A DNA stretch of 64,000 nt. It comes from an uncultured Campylobacter sp. (lineage in GTDB: Bacteria; Campylobacterota; Campylobacteria; Campylobacterales; Campylobacteraceae). Location: the NCBI RefSeq assembly GCF_938039245.1, contig NZ_CALHVN010000042.1, positions 1 through 64,000 on the forward strand, written 5' to 3'. The notes under the pieces are model-generated. The model was given only the letters and a program-made list of their open reading frames with translations, did no database searches and was not told the DNA's origin. This document shows positions 25,226-34,439 of this stretch, in pieces. Position numbers and translations under genes: made by a program. Position 1 is the stretch's first letter, and each line of letters begins with the position of its first letter.

Positions 25226-26815
25226 TTAAACCGTCGCCCCTTCGTTCATCGCGGCGTATTCTTCAAAGGTTCCTTTAAAATCGACGACCTCGCCGTTGCC
25301 TTTTAGGTGGATGATGCGGTTAGCAAAGGCGTCGATGAGCTCTCTGTCGTGGCTCACGCAGATGACGTTGCCGCCGAATTTATACAGCGCCTCGCCTAGA
25401 GCGATGATGGCTTCGAGGTCAAGGTGGTTGTTCGGCTCGTCTAGCACGAGTAGGTTGCCGCGCTCTAGCATCAGGCGGCTTAGCATCAGGCGGTGTTTCT
25501 CGCCGCCGCTTAGGCTGCCGACAGATTTTTCCTGCTCGGCGCCGCTAAATAGCATCCTGCCTAGGCACTTGCGGATCTCGTCTAGGTCCTTGTTATTTTC
25601 GTCTTGCAGCCACTCGTAGAGCTTTAGTTCGCCGGTGATTTTATTTGTCGTGTCCTGCGCGAAATAGCTAGGCTCTATCGTCGCGCCCACGTGCACGTCG
25701 CCGCTATCCGGAGCCACCTCGCCGATGATGATTTTAGCCAACGTGCTTTTGCCTACGCCGTTTGCGCCGATGATAGCGACCTTGTCGTTCTTTTCGAGCT
25801 TGAAGCTAAAATTTTCAAACAAAACCTTGTCGTATTTTTTGCTTATGCCGCGCACCTCTAGGATCTCGTTGCCGATGTCGCGCTTGGTGCGGAAAAGTAT
25901 GCTAGGATCGCGTCTGCTTGATACCTTGATCTCCTCGATGTCGAGTTTGTTTAGCTGCTTTTGGCGGCTCGTGGCTTGGCGGGCTTTGCTCGCATTTGCC
26001 GAGAATCGCGCGATAAATTTCTCCAGCTCCTCTTTTTCTTTTAGCTTTTTGTCGCGCTCCATCTCGTGCTGTTTGGCAACCAGCGTCGAGGCGATGTACC
26101 AGTCGTCGTAGTTGCCCGCAAATTGCCTAATTTTCTTAAAATCCACGTCTAGGATGTGCGTGCAAACCGCGTTTAAAAAGTGGCGGTCGTGGCTGATTAG
26201 CACCATCGTGCCTTCGTGGCGGTTTAGCTCGTTTTCCAGCCACTTTATGCTCTCGATATCAAGGTTGTTGGTGGGCTCGTCAAGGAAAAGAATGTCCGGC
26301 TTTGGAAATAGCACTTGAGCGAGCAGGACTTTAAATTTATCCGAGTTTTCGACCTCGCTCATCGGCTTTTCAAAGTCGCTAAAGCCAAGCGAGCTTAGGA
26401 TTTTTTCGATGCGAACCTCGTACTCGTAGCTAGGATCCTCTTCGGCGCTTATCATCTCAAGCTGCGCTAAACGGTCGTTTACGGCGTCGGTAAACTCCTC
26501 GCTCATGTAGAGCTGCTCTTTTTCTTTTACCGCGTCGTAGAGGCGTTTGTTGCCGTATAGTACGGCGTCCTTGACGCTAAAGTTTTCAAACGCGAACTGA
26601 TCTTGACCTAGCACGCCTACTTTTAGCCCGTTTTCGATGACGATCTCGCCGCTGTTTGCCTCGATCTCGCCTGCTAGGATTTTTAGAAACGTCGATTTTC
26701 CTGCGCCGTTTGCGCCGATGAGTCCGTAGCGGTTGCCGCGAGTGAGTTTTAGATTTACGTCCTCAAATAGCAGCTGCGCGTTAAATCTCATCAGTAAATT
26801 TTTTACTTCAAGCAT
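25226..26815 (-). CDS. ybiT: ABC-F family ATPase, YbiT type
   Basis: Cytosolic twin-ATPase protein of the ABC-F group, which acts on ribosomes rather than in membranes. 529 residues, the same as E. coli YbiT (about 530). Two Walker A motifs: GANGAGKST (about residue 36) and GANGVGKST (about 355). The first signature motif is degenerate (MSEVENSDKFKVLLAQ in place of LSGG), a YbiT trait, while the second is a proper LSGGEKHRLML. Walker B boxes are LFLDEPTNNLD and LVLDEPNNHLD. The interdomain linker (about 240-300) is charged and helical. Convergent with the repeat element downstream. Confidence 0.88.
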   Translation of the reverse strand: MLEVKNLLMRFNAQLLFEDVNLKLTRGNRYGLIGANGAGKSTFLKILAGEIEANSGEIVIENGLKVGVLGQDQFAFENFSVKDAVLYGNKRLYDAVKEKEQLYMSEEFTDAVNDRLAQLEMISAEEDPSYEYEVRIEKILSSLGFSDFEKPMSEVENSDKFKVLLAQVLFPKPDILFLDEPTNNLDIESIKWLENELNRHEGTMVLISHDRHFLNAVCTHILDVDFKKIRQFAGNYDDWYIASTLVAKQHEMERDKKLKEKEELEKFIARFSANASKARQATSRQKQLNKLDIEEIKVSSRRDPSILFRTKRDIGNEILEVRGISKKYDKVLFENFSFKLEKNDKVAIIGANGVGKSTLAKIIIGEVAPDSGDVHVGATIEPSYFAQDTTNKITGELKLYEWLQDENNKDLDEIRKCLGRMLFSGAEQEKSVGSLSGGEKHRLMLSRLMLERGNLLVLDEPNNHLDLEAIIALGEALYKFGGNVICVSHDRELIDAFANRIIHLKGNGEVVDFKGTFEEYAAMNEGATV

Positions 26816-27079
26816 ATTTTTCCTTAAATTTGACTTTTTAAACCGTAGATTTTGCCAAAAAGTCGTTTAAAATCAGTATAAACTTCGGTAAAAAGGCGTT
26901 TTTTCGTTTTTCTAAAAGCGTAATTGCTTAAATTTGCTATTGCTGCGCGAATTTTTGCTAAAATTTCGGCATGAACGGCAGGATCTAGCGTGCGGCGCGA
27001 TGAAAATTTAGCGTTTGCGCGGCTAAATTTGGGCGTTTTTGGATACAAAATCCGCCAAAGATAAATCTAAAGGACAAAA

Positions 27080-27928
27080 GTGAAAACGATTTTTCGGCTT
27101 TGCGTAATATTTTTAGTAGTCTACGTCGCGGTTTTGGCGCTGCTTTATTTTTTTCAAGAGAGGCTGATATTTTTCCCGAGCAAGCTAGAGCCAAACCATG
27201 ATTTTAGCTTTGATCAGCCGTTTGAGGAGATAAATTTAGACGTAAACGGTACGCGCATAAGCGGACTTAAATTTTTAGCGCAGAGTAGGGACGGCGGGCG
27301 AATTTACGGTGACGCGCGCGATGCGAACGGCGAACGAAAAGCAAAAAACGGCGCGGCGATATTTTTCCACGGCAATGCGGGCAATCTGCAAGGCTGGGGC
27401 GGTTACGCACGGTTTTTTACGGATTTGGGCTATGATTTTTATCTGTTTGACTACCGAGGCTACGGCAAGAGCGGCGGCGAGATAGGCTCGCAGGAGCAGC
27501 TTTACGCGGATGCGGACGCGATGATGCAGCTGGTTTTGCGGGAGTATGATGCGGGCGAGGTTGCGGCCGTGGGTTACTCGGTAGGCAGCGGACTGGCGGC
27601 TCGCGCGGCGCTAAAATACGGCGCTAAGCGGCTAGTTTTGATCGCGCCTTATTTTAGCCTAGAGGAGCTAGCTCAGGAGAAAATGCCCTTCGTGCCGAAA
27701 TTTTTAATCAAATATAAAATCCCTACGTTTGAGTTTGTAGGCGGTTTTGGCGGGCCGGTGACGATATTTCACGGCGAGCATGACGAGCTAATCGGCGTGG
27801 ATAACTCGCGCAGATTGCTTAGATTTCTAAAGCCTGGAGATAAAATTTACGAGCTAAACGCCGGGCACAACGATATCCTAGGCCTAAGCGAGCTTTGGGA
27901 AAAATTAGCGCAGAGGCTTAGCGAGTAG
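27080..27928 (+). CDS. Membrane-anchored alpha/beta hydrolase
   Basis: Serine hydrolase of the BEM46/ABHD13-like group, 282 residues. Starts at GTG with the Shine-Dalgarno AAAGGA. An N-terminal membrane helix (about 5-24) precedes FFPSKLEPN, typical of the group. Oxyanion motif FFHGNAGN; nucleophile Ser167 in GYSVGSG; acid Asp235 in GEHDELIG; His263 in AGHNDI. The hydrolase domain probably faces the periplasm. Substrate unknown. A charged insert near 75-95 is less conserved. Divergent from ybiT. Confidence 0.85.
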   Translation: MKTIFRLCVIFLVVYVAVLALLYFFQERLIFFPSKLEPNHDFSFDQPFEEINLDVNGTRISGLKFLAQSRDGGRIYGDARDANGERKAKNGAAIFFHGNAGNLQGWGGYARFFTDLGYDFYLFDYRGYGKSGGEIGSQEQLYADADAMMQLVLREYDAGEVAAVGYSVGSGLAARAALKYGAKRLVLIAPYFSLEELAQEKMPFVPKFLIKYKIPTFEFVGGFGGPVTIFHGEHDELIGVDNSRRLLRFLKPGDKIYELNAGHNDILGLSELWEKLAQRLSE

Positions 27929-28332
27929 GGCGGGCTGCGGCGGTAAATTTGATGAAGTAGACTGGAGTTTGGCCGTTTAACGGCAAGTTTGCTCGCTTGG
28001 GCCACCCTTGTCCTTGCGGCGCAACGGCTAAATATCGGCGAGCAAGGAAACAAATAAAAAATTCTAAATATATTTAGAAGTTTAAAAGACGAGGCTAAAC
28101 TCGCCGCATGGATGACGGCAGCAAAGGTTTTCGTTAAATTTGGATAAACCTTGCGGCACGGTAAATTTAGCTAAATCGCAACGGCAGCCTAAAATCAAGA
28201 CGATAAATTTAAATTTTACCGCATAAAGCGCCCAAAATAATTTTAAAGCAATAGGCTATTTCGTGCAGGCAAAAGGCGAACTAGAGTATCTTGGCTCGCC
28301 CGTAACCCTTAGGCGTAAATTTGGCTTTTAAA
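27929..28332. other. Gene-free stretch with a possible C-terminal gene remnant
   Basis: 404 bp without an intact gene. A 34-codon open frame at 28227-28331 reads like a protein end (GELEYLGSPVTLRRKFGF then stop) with no start, so it may be the last trace of a lost gene. The palindrome GCCGTTTAACGGC lies near 27977. Confidence 0.35.
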
Positions 28333-29364
28333 TTACTTAAAAGCGTCGTTTATTTTACCGCTTTTTTGGCATTTTTCACGCTCGGCTTCGATTAGCTTTT
28401 TTGACTCTGCACCCTTAGCTAATACGCTTTCGTCTATTAAAACGCTCGGCAAATTTAGCATAATAGCGTTATGCGAACCACTAAAACCGCCTAAATTTTG
28501 CCCGAAATCTTTTCTGACGCGATCGTTTTTGCTATTTATGTCTCCGCCTTCGCAGTGAAAGTGCGCTCCGCCGTTTGAACAATGGCATTTTATCTCCATA
28601 TCTTCGTCGTATATGCGTTCGTCCATAAAGTAAACATTTTTATTTAAATTTATGCTGCTGATTGGATTATAAATTAGTGCGGCCAAAATTTTATTGCCGT
28701 GCGGATTTGATACATCCCAGCGCACGGCGCGATAGGAGCTTAACATCACCACGAGCGGTTTTTGCGATTTGTCTAGCGTTACGACTACCTTATTATCCCG
28801 TGCGTCGCTGTCGTAAACGGCAGCAAGCCAGATATCAAATTTTTGGCCTTTTAGTTTCGTGACTACTTCGCTTTGTTTGTGAAATTTCGGTTCATCTTTA
28901 AAATCTACTAAAAGGCTAGTCGTGTGCCAGTTGTTAACAAACCAAACTTCTATCTTGTGGCGTCCCTTGTTAAATTTATGCATAAGCGCTTTGCTTCCGG
29001 CGTTTTCGGAATCGAATATCTGCTCGCCGTCTACCGAGATGCGTAAATTTGCCTGGCTAAAATCGGCTAAAATCATCTGCTGCGCGTCTTGTTTGAAATC
29101 GAAATTCCCAACCCAGTAGGCGATAAATTTTTCAGAAGGTATCTTATGAAACTCGTCGTAAGCAAAATTTAAATTTATATTTTCGACCGTTTCAGAGGAA
29201 ACCACGTTTTTTGAATCGTCTTTATTTAGATAAAAGGCCAAAAATTTACCCGTAGGTATCTGCTTACCCGCCGTGATCTCGCTCGCCCATTTCTGTGCGT
29301 CGTTAGCGTTTGCTACCGCAAAAAATATGCAAAATGCCAGTAAAAGCATCCGTAAAATTTTCAT
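28333..29364 (-). CDS. Secreted protein with PA14-like region
   Basis: 343 residues with a signal peptide (about 1-20, core MLLLAFCIFFAVANA). Residues about 60-160 have the strand pattern of a PA14 carbohydrate-binding or adhesion domain: FIAYWVGNF, then LRISVDGEQIFDSE, then GRHKIEVWFVNNW. A second beta-rich part (170-300) includes a cluster CHCSNGGAHFHCEGG with three Cys and two His that could bind metal or form disulphides. The C-terminus is helical. I know no close relative; PA14 similarity is by eye only. It has its own Shine-Dalgarno (AAAGGAG). Confidence 0.6.
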   Translation of the reverse strand: MKILRMLLLAFCIFFAVANANDAQKWASEITAGKQIPTGKFLAFYLNKDDSKNVVSSETVENINLNFAYDEFHKIPSEKFIAYWVGNFDFKQDAQQMILADFSQANLRISVDGEQIFDSENAGSKALMHKFNKGRHKIEVWFVNNWHTTSLLVDFKDEPKFHKQSEVVTKLKGQKFDIWLAAVYDSDARDNKVVVTLDKSQKPLVVMLSSYRAVRWDVSNPHGNKILAALIYNPISSINLNKNVYFMDERIYDEDMEIKCHCSNGGAHFHCEGGDINSKNDRVRKDFGQNLGGFSGSHNAIMLNLPSVLIDESVLAKGAESKKLIEAEREKCQKSGKINDAFK

Positions 29365-29545
29365 TTTTTCTCCTTTAAATTTTATCTTTCGTAGTCTACC
29401 AAAACGTAGTTTAATGTTAAATTTTACGTGCGGTTCGGTTGTGAATTTTATAGATTTATTTTAGTGTATTTAAATTTTACGCTCGGTCGTAAATTTATCG
29501 TTTGGTTATGTTTGCGACGCGTATAGTAAAGCTAGCCTAGAGAGT

Positions 29546-30125
29546 GATCTCGGGTTGGCCGCGCTGCTAGGCATTCCTATCGGTATTATGCCTACTTTTT
29601 GTGAAATGGGGCGGGGAATTTCCGTTGCCGCCGCGCAGCCCCAAAGATATATTTGACGCCGCTTGCGGCTCTTTTATTAGAGCGGCGGATCAGACCAAAT
29701 TGCTCGCGAAATTTTCTAAACCCACCGTATATATTTTTACGCAATTATTTGGGTATTATAGGGCCCGTATGCCGCGATTTACGAATTTGCGGGGCATGCG
29801 TTTAACTACGTGCATTTTACGCATATTTTGTTTTTGATCGTTTTTGCGGTAGCTTACTGCGTTGTTGCGGAGAAATTTCCTAAAATCACGCTTTGGCAAG
29901 GCGTCGCCGACGGTATTTTAGTCAATATCGCCGTTCACGTGATTACTTTGCCTATTCTCGGCCTTACGCCGCCGCTTTTAACGCTGCCTTGGTACGAGCA
30001 CGTTTCTGAGTTTGCCAGGCACGCGCTATATTTGGTTTACCGAGCTTATGAGGCGAGATTTGCGAAATCGTATCACGCACGAGCCTGATCCGGCTGATTA
30101 CTGCGATTCTTGCTGCTCGAAATAG
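29546..30125 (+). pseudogene. YagU-like (DUF1440) membrane protein, frameshifted
   Basis: The E. coli YagU sequence can be followed through four pieces in two alternating frames: GLAALLGIPIGIMPTF (frame of 29546), VKWGGEFPLPPRSPKDIF (29601), YAAIYEFAGHAFNYVHFTHI to LPWYEHVSEF (29762-30010), and RDLRNRITHEPDP to a stop at 30125 (30054 on). Three frameshifts therefore break the gene. E. coli YagU is an inner-membrane protein linked to acid resistance. Two short ORFs inside (29601-29837 and 29810-30088) are fragments, not genes. The surrounding DNA is gene-free on both sides, consistent with decay. Confidence 0.85.
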
Positions 30126-30557
30126 CTTTATTTTCCGCCTAAATTTCGGGCGGAATTTCATCATTTTTTAAAATTTAAATTTATTTGACCCTTTTTTACC
30201 TTAAGTAGATACGATTTTATCAAGCTTCTATCCAAAATGTTTTACGAGTTGCTTTGGTAGCTTATCCGCAAATTTACCGATATTGCGGGTAGTGCGGGTT
30301 TGTTTTAAAGGCTATAAAAGTCCGAAAACGGCGTAAATTTATTGCTTTGCTTATAGCGATTTAGTACTAGAATTAGCCGATTCTTACGAATTTGATCGCG
30401 ATTTTTGTATATGGATTTGAGGGCTGCATTTGTACGGCGGCGAGTTTGCCTAATTTTTGCTTGCGGACAAAACGCCTCTGCTAAATCTTATCTGTTCGTA
30501 GATTTAAAAATAGTGTAAAACGGAGCAAACAAACTCGGAGCGTATCGAGAGCTAAAT
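30126..30557. other. Gene-free stretch downstream of rpoD
   Basis: 432 bp. No ORF of note on either strand, no RNA gene, and no clear terminator for rpoD. May contain decayed sequence next to the yagU remnant. Confidence 0.45.
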
Positions 30558-32450
30558 TTAGCCCTCGATGTAGTTTTTGAGTTTTCTACCGACTTTTGGG
30601 TGTTTTAGTTTTTTGATGGCAGAGCTTTCGATCTGGCGGACGCGCTCTCTGGTTACGTTTAGCTCTTTGCCGATCTCTTCTAGAGTGCGGTCGCTCTCGT
30701 CGTCGAGTAAGCCAAATCTCATCCTGATAACGGCTTTTTCGCGCTCGTTTAGCTGATCTAATACCTCGTCTATTTGCTCTTTTAGGTCGTTTTTTAGTAT
30801 ATGATCCATCGGACTTAGCGAGTTTCTATCCTCGACAAAATCCCCGAATTTACCGTCGTCTTCGTTGCCGATCGGAGCTTCTAGACTGATAGGCTCTTTG
30901 GTGATTTTTATGACTTGTTTTATCTTGTCCGCACTTAGTCCGACCTCTTTTGCTATGACGCTTATATCCGGTTCCTTGCCCTCTTCCTGGAGATATTTGC
31001 GGTTGATTTTATTGATACGGTTTATCGTTTCTATCATGTGGATAGGGATACGTATCGTACGGGCTTGATCGGCGATGGCGCGGCTGATGGCCTGACGTAT
31101 CCACCATGTCGCATAGGTCGAAAATTTATAGCCTTTTTTATATTCAAATTTATCAACCGCTTTCATTAGGCCGATGTTGCCCTCTTGGATGAGATCTAAA
31201 AACGGCAACCCGCGGTTCGTATAACGCTTGGCTATGCTTACGACTAGGCGCAAATTCGACTTCGCCATTCTAGCTTTTGCTTCGTCGGAGATCTTTTTAC
31301 CGCGTTTTATCTGCTCTAAAATTTCTTTTAAAAGTACCGGATCAAGGTTAAATCCGCTCTTGCTAGCCTCTTTTGTCGCAAATAGTTTTTTTATCTCCAC
31401 GTAGGTTGAGACCATCGTAGCCTCGGGAACCCTCGCGATGATGTCGTCTTTGCTTAGCTTGATGATATCTTTTAGGATCGATTTGTGATTTTTCTTTAGT
31501 TCGTCGCTAAACATCGGCAGCTTATACTCGAGCCTTTTTAGTTCTCTATCAAATTCATCGTCGCTTTTTAGCGCCGTTTCCATTGATTTTACTATCTCGG
31601 TTATGAGCTTGCTCGTAGGACCTAGATCCATTAGTTTATCTTTTAAAATTTTCTTTTTAAACGCGAGCGTAAGCTTGGCTAAAAATTCATCCTCTATCTC
31701 GGCGTCATTTTGTTTATTTGCCGTTTTTAGCCACTCTTTTTTTGCTTTTTCTAGAGCCTTAAAGCTCTCGATTACTTTTTCGGCTCGCTTGTCGTCTTTT
31801 TTGCTATGTTTTTTAGGCTTTGTTTCCTTCTCTTCGCCGTCTTCGCCGTCGTTTTCTATATCCTCGTCTTCTTCCTCTTCGTCGATGTCTTCACTTTCGC
31901 TGTCGCTACCTTCGCCCTCGTCGTCAAAACTTCTAAAAAGCTCTTTTACGCGGCGTTCTCGGTTGATTAGCGGTTCTTTGTAGTCTAGGATAAAGTCGAT
32001 AAGATACGGCACCGAGCAAAACGCGTCGATGATTATGTCTTCGCCGAGTTCGATTTTTTTACTGATTTCGACTTCTTCTTCTTTGGTTAGTAGCGCGATT
32101 TGACCCATCTCGCGTAGATACATACGCACTGGACTGTCTGAGCGCGACCACTCGAGCAAGTCGTTTTCGTTTGCGAGGTCGAATTCCTCTTCGAGATTAT
32201 CGTCGGCTAACTTCGCTAACTCTTCGCGGCGCTTTTTTGCGTCCTCGATATTTCGCATTTTTGCGATTTCGGCGGAGGTTATGAGTTTTACTTTGTTTGC
32301 TTTGGCTAGAGCCTCTATTTTTTTAGCGACCATAGCCGTAGGAGCTTTGTCTAAAAATTTAACCAGTTTTTCATACGTGACATAGCCTTTTGCGTTTTCC
32401 TTAAAAAGCTCTTCGACCTGCGTCAATACTTCTTTTTTTGCAGCACTCAT
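30558..32450 (-). CDS. rpoD: Primary sigma factor RpoD (sigma-70)
   Basis: Housekeeping sigma factor, 630 residues. Region 1.1 at the N-terminus; SDSPVRMYLREMGQIALLT (region 1.2); a strongly acidic insert around 175-210 (runs of Glu/Asp) in the non-conserved region; regions 2.1-2.4 with GLPFLDLIQEGNIGLMKAVD and YATWWIRQAISRAIADQART; region 3; region 4.2 with LNVTRERVRQIESSAIKKLK. Complete. It will read the TATAAT elements noted here. Confidence 0.98.
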   Translation of the reverse strand: MSAAKKEVLTQVEELFKENAKGYVTYEKLVKFLDKAPTAMVAKKIEALAKANKVKLITSAEIAKMRNIEDAKKRREELAKLADDNLEEEFDLANENDLLEWSRSDSPVRMYLREMGQIALLTKEEEVEISKKIELGEDIIIDAFCSVPYLIDFILDYKEPLINRERRVKELFRSFDDEGEGSDSESEDIDEEEEDEDIENDGEDGEEKETKPKKHSKKDDKRAEKVIESFKALEKAKKEWLKTANKQNDAEIEDEFLAKLTLAFKKKILKDKLMDLGPTSKLITEIVKSMETALKSDDEFDRELKRLEYKLPMFSDELKKNHKSILKDIIKLSKDDIIARVPEATMVSTYVEIKKLFATKEASKSGFNLDPVLLKEILEQIKRGKKISDEAKARMAKSNLRLVVSIAKRYTNRGLPFLDLIQEGNIGLMKAVDKFEYKKGYKFSTYATWWIRQAISRAIADQARTIRIPIHMIETINRINKINRKYLQEEGKEPDISVIAKEVGLSADKIKQVIKITKEPISLEAPIGNEDDGKFGDFVEDRNSLSPMDHILKNDLKEQIDEVLDQLNEREKAVIRMRFGLLDDESDRTLEEIGKELNVTRERVRQIESSAIKKLKHPKVGRKLKNYIEG

Positions 32451-32693
32451 TGGGGATTCCTTTTTTGTAGAAAAAACGGATTATACCCAAATTTTTTTAA
32501 ATTTTGATAAAAATATGAAAAATAGGGCGTTTTAGTTTGTTAAATGCAGCTTTAAATTTTACGCTTTTATCGGTATGAGTTTGGCTGATTTGCGGCGATT
32601 AAAGTAAAACTCGCTAAATTTAACGAAAAAATTTGAGTTTAGTTCAGCGCGCGAGCCGTAAAGGCTTTTAACGCGATGTCTCGTAAAATTCGT

Positions 32694-33602
32694 CTATTTC
32701 GGGCTTACGGCCTTGTTGTTTATTAGCTTTAGGCTATCTTTTGCGCCAAATTGTTTTGCGTACTTTTTGAAATTTTCGCACGAGGTTTGTAAATTTTCTT
32801 GCTTGCAAACTCCGTTTTTTAGCAGAAATTTAACCATATCCTCGCTATCTAAAACGGCGGCTAGTTTTGTAAAAATTTCCAGCTCTTTAGCCTCAAATTC
32901 GCTAAGCGGTTTAAATTTTAAAAGCTCTTCGAGGTAGCGCATTTTATCGCGGTAAAACTCTGTAAATTTTGCGGTTTTCGTAAACTGCCTTATTTTTGGA
33001 TCAAGCGGAGCGTTTGCGATCGGCGAGGCGCCGTTTTGACCCATAAAAATAGCTATCCCGCCGGCCACGCAAAGCATTGTTTCTTTGTCGCCGTGCGCGC
33101 CTTTGCTAAGAAGGTGACTAAAAATCTCAAACGCCTCGGCATTGCAAGCCGTTCGCAAAAGCTCGGGCGAGCCGATATCAGCGCCGTTTGCTACGAGTAG
33201 GTCGATGAGTCGTATCGCTTCTTTTTGATCAAATTTATATTTGCCGTTAGGATCTATGCCAAGCGCTATAACCGCGTCAAGAGGAGTAAAAATCATAAAT
33301 TTATAGTTTAGATCCGGCTTAAATTTGAGCGCCTTTTTTATGCGTTCAAAGTCGAATTTGCCCGTTTTTATGATTTTTACATTGCAGATAAACGGCGAAA
33401 AAAGACGGTCGTTAAACTCGCCGTATTCCTCGTTTACGCGGTGCGGGTTTTGCGATAAAAACTCCAAAATTTGATCAAGCCCCGCGTCTATTTGCTTGCT
33501 TGTGGCATTTTCGTCGAAAAAAATCTCAAAACGAGGCTCCGGCAAATTTGAAGCAAATAAAATTTGAGCTAAAATCATAAATATAACGGCGCGCTTTTTC
33601 AT
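32694..33602 (-). CDS. Exported ankyrin-repeat-like protein
   Basis: 302 residues with a signal peptide (about 1-17, MILAQILFAS). Residues 100-180 and 230-275 carry helix-pair repeats of ankyrin type, such as AIRLIDLLVANGADIGSPEL, AFEIFSHLLSKGAHGD and DSEDMVKFLLKNGV. Ankyrin repeats mediate protein contacts; an exported copy would act in the periplasm or outside. Partners are unknown. Single-gene unit downstream of nothing obvious. Confidence 0.6.
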   Translation of the reverse strand: MKKRAVIFMILAQILFASNLPEPRFEIFFDENATSKQIDAGLDQILEFLSQNPHRVNEEYGEFNDRLFSPFICNVKIIKTGKFDFERIKKALKFKPDLNYKFMIFTPLDAVIALGIDPNGKYKFDQKEAIRLIDLLVANGADIGSPELLRTACNAEAFEIFSHLLSKGAHGDKETMLCVAGGIAIFMGQNGASPIANAPLDPKIRQFTKTAKFTEFYRDKMRYLEELLKFKPLSEFEAKELEIFTKLAAVLDSEDMVKFLLKNGVCKQENLQTSCENFKKYAKQFGAKDSLKLINNKAVSPK

Positions 33603-33767
33603 AAATCCTCCTAAATTTACGGCTTTTACGAGGCGGTCAAATTTGACTAGCGGATTTAAGGGCTAAATTTGCTCGCGGTAAATTTGGCTCAAATTTTAGC
33701 TGAAAAGTTCGTCAAATTTACGCGCGCGGCAAAATTTATGATAAAACGGTGTTTAAATCGCCGCTTT

Positions 33768-34439
33768 TTACCTCTCGTTATCTAGCGTCTCTTGCATTTT
33801 CGCCCTTGCGTTTTCTAGCCACTCGGGCTCGGCGGTGTCGATAAGATCTAGGCAGATGATTTTGATTTTGCCGTTTTTAAAGCTAAAGTTTTTCACGTCC
33901 ATGATATCTGAGCCCACGATCACGATAGGTTGGATTTTTAGATTTAGCTTGTCGGCGATGATTTTCGCGCCGCCTTTAAACGGCAAAAGCTCCTTTGAGT
34001 GCGAGCGCGTTCCTTCCGGGAAAATCGCCAGTACGCGCCCCTTTTCGACGCGGTCTTGCGCATCTTTTACGAGCTTGATGAGCGAGCGTTTGTTTTCGCG
34101 CTCTACTGAAATCATCTGCGGCACGTGGATGATCTGTCCGATGACGGGCAGGTCGGCGATCTCTTTTTTAGCGATCCAGCAGAGATTTTTAGGATAAATT
34201 TCTTCTAAAACGACGATATCTAACATACTTTGGTGGTTCATGATGATCATATTCGCGCGCTCGTCGAATTTGCCGACGACTTCGAGCGAATAAAAGCCGA
34301 AAAATCGCTGGCTCCTGCCCCAAAATTTCCTTACGGCGTGGATGTGCTTTTTAAAAAGCCACATAAAAAATACGACCAAAAGTATGCTGATTAGAAACTC
34401 GACCGCGAAATAAGCGGCCTTTATCCTAGAAAATATCAT
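33768..34439 (-). CDS. plsC: 1-acyl-sn-glycerol-3-phosphate acyltransferase
   Basis: Makes phosphatidic acid by acylating lysophosphatidic acid at the inner membrane. 223 residues with an N-terminal membrane helix (about 10-30). The HX4D catalytic box is His69 to Asp74 (NHQSMLD), and FPEGTRSHSK is the substrate-phosphate motif; PQMISVERENKRS and QPIVIVGSD complete the four family blocks. Last gene of the ctpA-purCSQ operon, overlapping its upstream neighbour by 14 bases. Confidence 0.93.
   Translation of the reverse strand: MIFSRIKAAYFAVEFLISILLVVFFMWLFKKHIHAVRKFWGRSQRFFGFYSLEVVGKFDERANMIIMNHQSMLDIVVLEEIYPKNLCWIAKKEIADLPVIGQIIHVPQMISVERENKRSLIKLVKDAQDRVEKGRVLAIFPEGTRSHSKELLPFKGGAKIIADKLNLKIQPIVIVGSDIMDVKNFSFKNGKIKIICLDLIDTAEPEWLENARAKMQETLDNER

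Noticed and set aside
26824..27048. 74-codon minus-strand ORF between ybiT and the hydrolase
   Set aside because: Basic, low-complexity, no ribosome site and overlapping the hydrolase promoter region; looks like chance.
29810..30088. A 92-codon ORF as an independent membrane protein
   Set aside because: It is the middle piece of the frameshifted yagU-like gene; both ends of the homology lie in other frames.
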